Shown here: positions 4,962 to 9,848 of the stretch, piece after piece
Layout of the letters: each line of letters begins with the position of its first letter
How positions within the stretch are numbered: the stretch's first letter is position 1
Origin: JALHST01 sp038316335
Lineage (GTDB): Bacteria > Bacteroidota > Bacteroidia > Flavobacteriales > Flavobacteriaceae
DNA length: 11,997 bases
Direction: 5' to 3'
Assembly (NCBI GenBank): GCA_038316335.1
Contig: JBBQAM010000078.1
Coordinates: forward strand, 1 to 11,997
Program-made: the position numbers and the translations under genes
Notes under the pieces: model-generated
What the model saw: the letters and a program-made list of their open reading frames with translations, nothing else
Databases searched by the model: none
Told to the model about the DNA's origin: nothing

Positions 4962-7274
4962 TTACCCTTTTATTTTTGCCTTGAATTTATCAAAATCGGT
5001 ATTTTCCTGTTTTTTTGGCCAGGAATTATTGGTAACATCAATATCGGCCGTCTCTGCCTTAGGGTCTACGACGATACCTACTAATTCTTTTTGACTGGCG
5101 ATCACCCTTTTAACCTCCACATCATTTTTTCTCCATATTTCCGGGGGATACGTAATATTTTCCTTGGTACCATCGGCATAAGTATACTCTACGATCAATG
5201 GCATCGGTAGCCCTCCCGGCTTGTCGAAGGTGACTTCATAAAAGTACTTTGGCTCCTTAACGGCGGCCCTTTCAGCCTCGGTCATATTGTCCATCATATA
5301 CTCCTTTAATGTGGTAGAGGATTCCGATGGATATTTGGCCGCTAAATCTGGATTTTCGGCATTTTCGGTACTATCGATTTGTATAAGGTATACCAAGGGG
5401 CGCAGATCGGCCTCGGTCAAATTGTGTTCTTGCATATACACCTTCATGGCGGGCGAGGGTACGTTTGAAACCTGGTATTTCTTAACGTCTTTCACCCCGA
5501 TATCGACATAATCGGTGGTATAGAACCACCCTCTCCAGAAATAGTCGAGATCTACGGCCGAGGCATCTTCCATCGTTCGAAAGAAGTCTTCGGGCGTCGG
5601 GTGCTTGAATTCCCAACGACGTGCATAGGTCTTAAAGGCATAATCGAACAGCTCCCTTCCCATGATCGTCTCTCGCAGAATGTTCAAGGCGGTTGCCGGT
5701 TTTGCATAGGCATTCGGACCCAATTGGTAGACGTTTTCAGGATTCGACATAATTGGGGAAATCGTACTCTGGTCCCCACCCATATACGGGACGATCTTAG
5801 ATGGGTCTCCCCTTCTCGAAGGATATTTCGCATTGGGGGCTATCGCCTCAGGATATTTTTCGCCGAATTCCTGCTCGGCCATATATTGCATAAACGTGTT
5901 GAGCCCTTCATCCATCCAGCCCCATTGACGTTCATCCGAATTCACGATCATCGGAAAAAAGTTGTGTCCCACTTCATGGATGATTACGCTCAACATACCA
6001 TATTTGACACGATCCGAATAGGTACCATCCTCATTGGGACGGCCGTAATTCCAACAGATCATCGGGTATTCCATTCCCTGGTTTTTGGCATGTACCGAGA
6101 TGGCCTTGGGATAGGGATAATCAAAGGTATGGGAGGAATAGGAGCGCAAGGTATGTGCCACGGCCTTCGTTGAATATTCTTCCCAAAGCGGGTTGCCTTC
6201 TTTCGGATATAACGACACGGCCATAACGTCTCGGTCGCCCATTTTAACGGCCTGCATGTCCCAAATAAATTTACGCGAGCTGGCAAACGCATAATCCCGC
6301 ACATTTTCGGCCTTGAATTTCCAGGTCTTCGTTTTTTCCGAGAAGCCCTTTTCGGCAGCCTCTGCTTCTGCCTGGGTTACGATGATAACGGGCTTGTCAT
6401 ATGATTTTTTAGCCTTTTCATACCGGGCCATCATCTCCGGTGTAAAAACTTCCTTCCGATTCTGAAGTTCCCCGGTACCATCTAAAATATGATCGGCGGG
6501 CACGGTGATACTCACATCATAGTTCCCGAACGTAAGGGCAAATTCGCCACTACCCCAGAACTGGTGGTTCTGCCATCCTTCGACATCACTATATACGGCC
6601 ATCCTAGGAAAGAATTGTGCGATTACATAGGCGCGATTGCCATCCTTTGGAAAGTATTCATAACCTGAACGCGCTCGGCTTATCGTATGGTCCACGATGT
6701 TATACCACCATTTTACCGAAAATGACACCTGCTCCTTGGGCAATAGGGCTTTCGGCAGGTCGATACGCATCATGGTTTGATTGATGGTGTAGGGTAATGC
6801 TTTTCCGGCCGCATCTTTTACGTAGTCAATATTAAACCCTCCATCAAAGGGCGCACTGATATATTTACTGACAAAGGTATTCGCAGGCTCTGCCATAGGA
6901 ACCTCTTGCCCATCGCGCAAGGGCGATTTCGAGTCTTTGGCGCGTACATTCTGATCCAATTGTACCCACAAAAAATCAAGCTTATCCGGGGAATTATTAA
7001 AATAGGTGACCGTTTCCTCCCCATAGAGTTTGGCATTTTTGTCGTCTAAGGTAACAGCGATCTTATAATCTGCCTGTTGTTGGTAATAATCAGGCCCCGG
7101 TGCCCCAGAAGCCGAGCGATAGGTGTTGGGGGTGGCAAACTCGTCGTAGAGTTGTCTGAATTTACTTTGGTTAACATGTCCGGGTTCCTTTTCTTTTTTC
7201 TCAACCTCCTGAGCGGTGGCCACGGCTGCAAAAAGAAACAACAATGATGCAAAAGCATATTTAATTTTAGTCAT
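4962..7274 (-). CDS. Secreted M1 family zinc metallopeptidase (aminopeptidase-like)
   Basis: This exported gluzincin aminopeptidase-like enzyme has 770 residues. A signal peptide (about 1-21, ending AVATAQ) is followed by an N-terminal beta domain, then the catalytic domain with zinc motif HEVGH (433-437) and the third ligand E456, exactly 18 residues later (HExxH-x18-E). The exopeptidase loop reads QGMEYP (399-404) in place of the GAMEN form common in aminopeptidase N; this variant is usual in the Bacteroidota M1 subgroup. A C-terminal region of about 300 residues has no motif I can name. It probably acts in the periplasm or at the outer membrane on peptides. The DUF6702-like gene lies 61 bp upstream on the same strand and is likely co-transcribed. 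Expression ends at the hairpin at 4913-4937. Confidence 0.94.
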   Translation of the reverse strand: MTKIKYAFASLLFLFAAVATAQEVEKKEKEPGHVNQSKFRQLYDEFATPNTYRSASGAPGPDYYQQQADYKIAVTLDDKNAKLYGEETVTYFNNSPDKLDFLWVQLDQNVRAKDSKSPLRDGQEVPMAEPANTFVSKYISAPFDGGFNIDYVKDAAGKALPYTINQTMMRIDLPKALLPKEQVSFSVKWWYNIVDHTISRARSGYEYFPKDGNRAYVIAQFFPRMAVYSDVEGWQNHQFWGSGEFALTFGNYDVSITVPADHILDGTGELQNRKEVFTPEMMARYEKAKKSYDKPVIIVTQAEAEAAEKGFSEKTKTWKFKAENVRDYAFASSRKFIWDMQAVKMGDRDVMAVSLYPKEGNPLWEEYSTKAVAHTLRSYSSHTFDYPYPKAISVHAKNQGMEYPMICWNYGRPNEDGTYSDRVKYGMLSVIIHEVGHNFFPMIVNSDERQWGWMDEGLNTFMQYMAEQEFGEKYPEAIAPNAKYPSRRGDPSKIVPYMGGDQSTISPIMSNPENVYQLGPNAYAKPATALNILRETIMGRELFDYAFKTYARRWEFKHPTPEDFFRTMEDASAVDLDYFWRGWFYTTDYVDIGVKDVKKYQVSNVPSPAMKVYMQEHNLTEADLRPLVYLIQIDSTENAENPDLAAKYPSESSTTLKEYMMDNMTEAERAAVKEPKYFYEVTFDKPGGLPMPLIVEYTYADGTKENITYPPEIWRKNDVEVKRVIASQKELVGIVVDPKAETADIDVTNNSWPKKQENTDFDKFKAKIKG

Positions 7275-7335
7275 TCGTATAAAGATTTTAAAAGCTGCGA
7301 AAAATAAAGTATTTCATGGAAATGGTCATTAATTG

Positions 7336-7842
7336 TTACAGATTTAACATTCCTTTAGTATTGGATTTCAGAAGTACCATGCTCTTCCTCAGGTCTTTAA
7401 TATTAAAATGCACCACATTCTGTTGGGCGTCGAAGAGATCGGTAAGCACTTCATCCTGAATTTGGATGGTTTTTATACTGTCAAGGCCGATTTTCGGAAT
7501 TTCCATATAGCAGACCACCATATCGTCATCATATTCCTTGCCCAAGAAGTTATATTCCTTGACCGCCCCGTTCAGCTCGATCACCATTTTGGTGCGCAGG
7601 TATTTTTCAAGATATTCATCCACTAGGGGAGATTCCGACTCCGTGGCCATGTTCATTTTAAGCGCATATCGCGCCTCTATTACTTTTTCAATGTCGTCGA
7701 TAAAGATACGGGTGGTAATCTGCAGGGCATCGTCCTTTTCGGAATACCCGACATGAGTAACGGTCAAATAAAATTTATGGGCCACCGTAAAGGCCATCAG
7801 GGGCAAGAGTAAAATTAAAAATCCCTTTTTCAATTGCTGCAT
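7336..7842 (-). CDS. DUF6702-like exported protein
   Basis: This is a 168-residue protein of unknown function that I associate with the Bacteroidota family DUF6702. The N-terminus is a signal peptide (MQQLKKGFLILLLPLMAFTVA). The mature part begins HKFYLTVTHVGYSEKDDALQ, then a beta-rich stretch including the family-like ITTRIFIDDIEKVIEARY (42-59), a mid-section ELNGAVKEYNFLGKEYDD, and an acidic tail. No catalytic motif is visible. It precedes the M1 peptidase gene by 61 bp, has its own promoter-like site upstream, and may work with the peptidase at the cell envelope. That is inferred only from gene order. The family name is from memory and should be confirmed by a profile search. Confidence 0.8.
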   Translation of the reverse strand: MQQLKKGFLILLLPLMAFTVAHKFYLTVTHVGYSEKDDALQITTRIFIDDIEKVIEARYALKMNMATESESPLVDEYLEKYLRTKMVIELNGAVKEYNFLGKEYDDDMVVCYMEIPKIGLDSIKTIQIQDEVLTDLFDAQQNVVHFNIKDLRKSMVLLKSNTKGMLNL

Positions 7843-7861
7843 ACTGTCTTATTTAAGCGAA

Positions 7862-7895
7862 CAAAAGTAAACAAACTTCATACCAGAAATCCAAA
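7862..7895 (-). promoter_or_regulatory. Bacteroidota-type promoter of the DUF6702-M1 pair
   Basis: On the minus strand TTTG (7892-7895) is followed after 22 bases by TACTTTTG (7862-7869), a perfect TAnnTTTG -7 box at an acceptable, slightly long spacing. Transcription would start near 7855, about a dozen bases ahead of the ATG at 7842. The -33 box lies in the first copies of a tccaaaa heptad repeat, so repeat growth could alter promoter spacing or strength. Confidence 0.55.
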
Positions 7896-7917
7896 ATCCA
7901 AAATCCAAATTCCAAAT
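7890..7917. repeat. tccaaa(a/t) heptad repeat, four units
   Basis: Four consecutive 7-bp units begin at 7890, 7897, 7904 and 7911 (two tccaaaa, two tccaaat). They lead directly into the palindromic 28-bp repeat. This is a second period-7 array in the window, different in sequence from the one at 1402-1506. Confidence 0.75.
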
Positions 7918-7967
7918 TCCATCCCGATAGTTATCGGGACCAAATTCCATCCCGATAGCGATCGAGA
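7912..7967. repeat. Tandem pair of 28-bp palindromic (REP-like) units
   Basis: Unit 1 (7912-7939) and unit 2 (7940-7967) share ccaaattccatcccgatag and match at 25 of 28 positions. Unit 1 contains a perfect inverted repeat tcccgata-gt-tatcggga (7922-7939). The palindrome of unit 2 is degenerate (tcccgatagcgatcgaga). The right arm of unit 1 plus the start of unit 2 is the sequence found beside the IS110 element (1347-1364). It lies between the two convergent parts of a minus-strand gene row. With no T-run after either stem it does not look like an ordinary terminator. Confidence 0.88.
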
Positions 7968-7979
7968 ACCTTGTACGCT

Positions 7980-8783
7980 TCAACGTTTTTCAGGTTCCTT
8001 TTGATCCGGGGCATTGTTCTTTTGATATTCAAGGCTTCGTTGCTGCAGGTAGTCCCAGATTTTCAACCGGTCATGGGTATCGACGGTTACCTGAAATTGG
8101 GGGTCGACCTCACAGAAATACATAAAATCATCGATTTTTGCTTCCGATATCCTAAAGTGGATGCGAAACAGCGAATCGGCATACATGTCCCGCACACGTT
8201 GTGTTCTCGCATACAGTCCATCTCTTGCCACACGTTCTTTCAACATTTTTGTGCGCCCGGTGAACGCATTGATAATCGGATTCAAAGGTATTCCGACGCC
8301 CCCGGAGGTAGCCTCGAACAATTCACGTTCCGCCTTGGTCGGGACATATACATAGGCATTCGGCAATCCCAATGAAGAGGCCGTAACCACGGGTTGTATC
8401 GCAGCGTGTTCGGTATCCTGTGATAGATTGCCCGAAAGGTTATAGGGGCGCACGACCACTTCCTCTAATTCGGTAAGGGCGTCTTCAAGGGGCACCAAAA
8501 TCGAGGTGCTATGCAATATGGAGGCCTTTACGACGATTTCCTTGCGTTTGTACTGCACGGCTGAAAAAACGATGGTATCATACAGGTGGGCCGGGATGGT
8601 AAAGTAGCCTTTTTCATCGGTGATGGTGGCGCGATGGGTGGTAGTATTCAGAACATGGGTGCCGGCCACATCGCCATCCTTACTTTGTACCCTGCCTTTC
8701 AAGTCGGTCGAAAAAAAGGACTGCGCGCCTACAGCGGCACTACAAAAAAGGAAACTTAGACTAAGGGCACTATTTCTTATCAT
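7980..8783 (-). CDS. Exported carboxypeptidase-like regulatory domain protein (paralogue 2)
   Basis: This 267-residue protein has a signal peptide (about 1-20, ending AAVGAQ) and one CarboxypepD_reg-like beta-sandwich domain (about 27-100), recognised by GRVQSKDG...THVLNTTTHRATITDEKGYFTIPA and FSAVQYKRKEIVV. The segment TELEEVVVRP (104-113) follows, like the linker after this domain in SusC/TonB-dependent receptors, but no plug or barrel is present. The C-terminal half shares a pattern with the upstream paralogue: RDMYADSLF...AKIDDFMYFCE and a closing helix LQQRSLEYQK. Its start codon lies 14 bp inside the upstream paralogue's 3' end, indicating translational coupling. The function is unknown; it is likely periplasmic or outer-membrane associated. 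Confidence 0.88.
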   Translation of the reverse strand: MIRNSALSLSFLFCSAAVGAQSFFSTDLKGRVQSKDGDVAGTHVLNTTTHRATITDEKGYFTIPAHLYDTIVFSAVQYKRKEIVVKASILHSTSILVPLEDALTELEEVVVRPYNLSGNLSQDTEHAAIQPVVTASSLGLPNAYVYVPTKAERELFEATSGGVGIPLNPIINAFTGRTKMLKERVARDGLYARTQRVRDMYADSLFRIHFRISEAKIDDFMYFCEVDPQFQVTVDTHDRLKIWDYLQQRSLEYQKNNAPDQKEPEKR

Positions 8784-9522
8784 TCATCTGGGCGCGAAAT
8801 TCCTTGCTTTGGGTAACCAAAAAATCGATCAACTGAAATTCATTGGCTTTTTGGAACAAGGATTGGGGCGGTATCTTGCTATCACAATAGCCCAAAAAGG
8901 CATCGATTTGATCATGGGGCAGTTGCAGGTCCTGTACGAAAAATGCGTCATCATAGATATGCCGTAACACCTCGCTTAATTTTAGTTTTGGCGCCTTCGC
9001 ATCCCCATTCTCCCTGTTCGATTTTATAAGGGCCTTAAATATATTTACGATATTCAGGCCATCCCGGTACATGCCGCGGTCTGCATTCGAGAGGGCGATA
9101 TTCTCGACGGGCGTAGAGCGGTCCTGTTCGTATTCGAATTTTTTGAGTTCCTCGTTTTTGACCTCCAAGAATTTCTCCTGATTTTCAGGGGTTACGACCA
9201 CTTCATCAAGCTCGGTCACCTTTTCATTGACTTCGACTACCAAGCGGTTCAATTTAAGGAGGTCGGCCGTGATGGTAACGACCCTGAGATTATAATTTAC
9301 CGCTGTAAAGGCTACTTCGTCCCCTTCTTTAACGGCAATGGCAAATTGGCCTTTATCATCGGTAATCGTCCCGTTTTCGGTGGTGACATTGATAACGTTC
9401 TCATTGGGGATCGGGACATCGCGATAGAGTACCTGGCCACGTAATAAAACACGCCCATCATCTTGGGAATAACCGGTTGCAACGCACAAAAAAGCGATCA
9501 AAAAGGGTAAAATTGCTCTCAT
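8770..9522 (-). CDS. Exported carboxypeptidase-like regulatory domain protein (paralogue 1)
   Basis: This 250-residue protein has a signal peptide (about 1-19, ending GYSQ) and a CarboxypepD_reg-like domain (about 25-98: LRGQVLYRDVPIPNENV, GTITDDKGQFAI, FTAVNYNLRVV). The linker TELDEVVVTPENQ (103-115) matches the SusC-type 'LDEVVV' segment, followed by a charged helical stretch (115-135). The C-terminal region, LRHIYDDAFFVQDLQ...DQIDAFLGYCD...LVTQSKEF, aligns with the downstream paralogue. It is the first gene of the minus-strand row and probably of the transcript. No sequence-specific function is visible. The 5' flank is the long divergent region shared with the fibre gene. Confidence 0.88.
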   Translation of the reverse strand: MRAILPFLIAFLCVATGYSQDDGRVLLRGQVLYRDVPIPNENVINVTTENGTITDDKGQFAIAVKEGDEVAFTAVNYNLRVVTITADLLKLNRLVVEVNEKVTELDEVVVTPENQEKFLEVKNEELKKFEYEQDRSTPVENIALSNADRGMYRDGLNIVNIFKALIKSNRENGDAKAPKLKLSEVLRHIYDDAFFVQDLQLPHDQIDAFLGYCDSKIPPQSLFQKANEFQLIDFLVTQSKEFRAQMNDKK

Positions 9523-9723
9523 TCAAGGTTTTTTAACAGTGATAAAGAAAATACAAGTTCGGTTTATAAAAAAACGGAGGCCAATAAACTTTTGTTAATT
9601 TGTGATACAGGCGATTCTAAAGGCTAAAAGTAGGCGAAAAGATCCAGCTAAGAAGTGACGCCCATCAGTTTACCGAAGAAACACTTCACTTCATCTTTAG
9701 AGCACGTGATTTAACGGGGAAAG

Positions 9724-9754
9724 TTAGGTAGATGCCCAGAGAGTGCTATTTTTG
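9724..9754 (+). promoter_or_regulatory. Promoter of the fibre-like gene
   Basis: TATTTTTG (9747-9754) is a perfect TAnnTTTG -7 box. TTAG (9724-9727) stands exactly 19 bases upstream and differs by one base from the -33 consensus TTTG. The predicted transcription start is near 9760, giving a leader of almost 90 nt before the ATG at 9849. Confidence 0.6.
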
Positions 9755-9768
9755 TAAGTCCGTGTATT

Positions 9769-9815
9769 CTGGTATTCGCGCACCCACAAAATCGTTAAAA
9801 ACGCCAATACCCAGA
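9769..9815 (+). promoter_or_regulatory. Leader hairpin upstream of the fibre-like gene
   Basis: The arms tctggtatt (9769-9777) and aatacccaga (9806-9815) pair with a single bulged C. A further gcg/cgc pairing lies inside, and a weaker outer aagtc/gactt (9756-9760 with 9816-9820) may extend the stem. It would lie in the 5' untranslated leader, 33 bases before the start codon. It could stabilise the mRNA or tune translation. No known riboswitch class was recognised. Confidence 0.4.
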
Positions 9816-9848
9816 GACTTGGAAAGAACCCTATAAAAAAATTGAAAG

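Larger units (their letters stand above)
9523..9848. other. Divergent intergenic promoter region (326 bp)
   Basis: No credible gene is present. The region separates the minus-strand paralogue row from the plus-strand fibre gene. It contains a plus-strand promoter (9724-9754), a leader hairpin (about 9769-9815), and a weak inverted repeat gaagtga/tcacttc (9652-9658 and 9686-9692) with a 27-base loop, which I do not interpret. No clear TAnnTTTG box was found for the minus-strand genes. Confidence 0.6.

Noticed and set aside
7922..7939. Rho-independent terminator for the paralogue pair
   Set aside because: The stem is perfect, but no T-run follows on either strand and the unit is a tandem interspersed repeat that also occurs beside the IS110 element.
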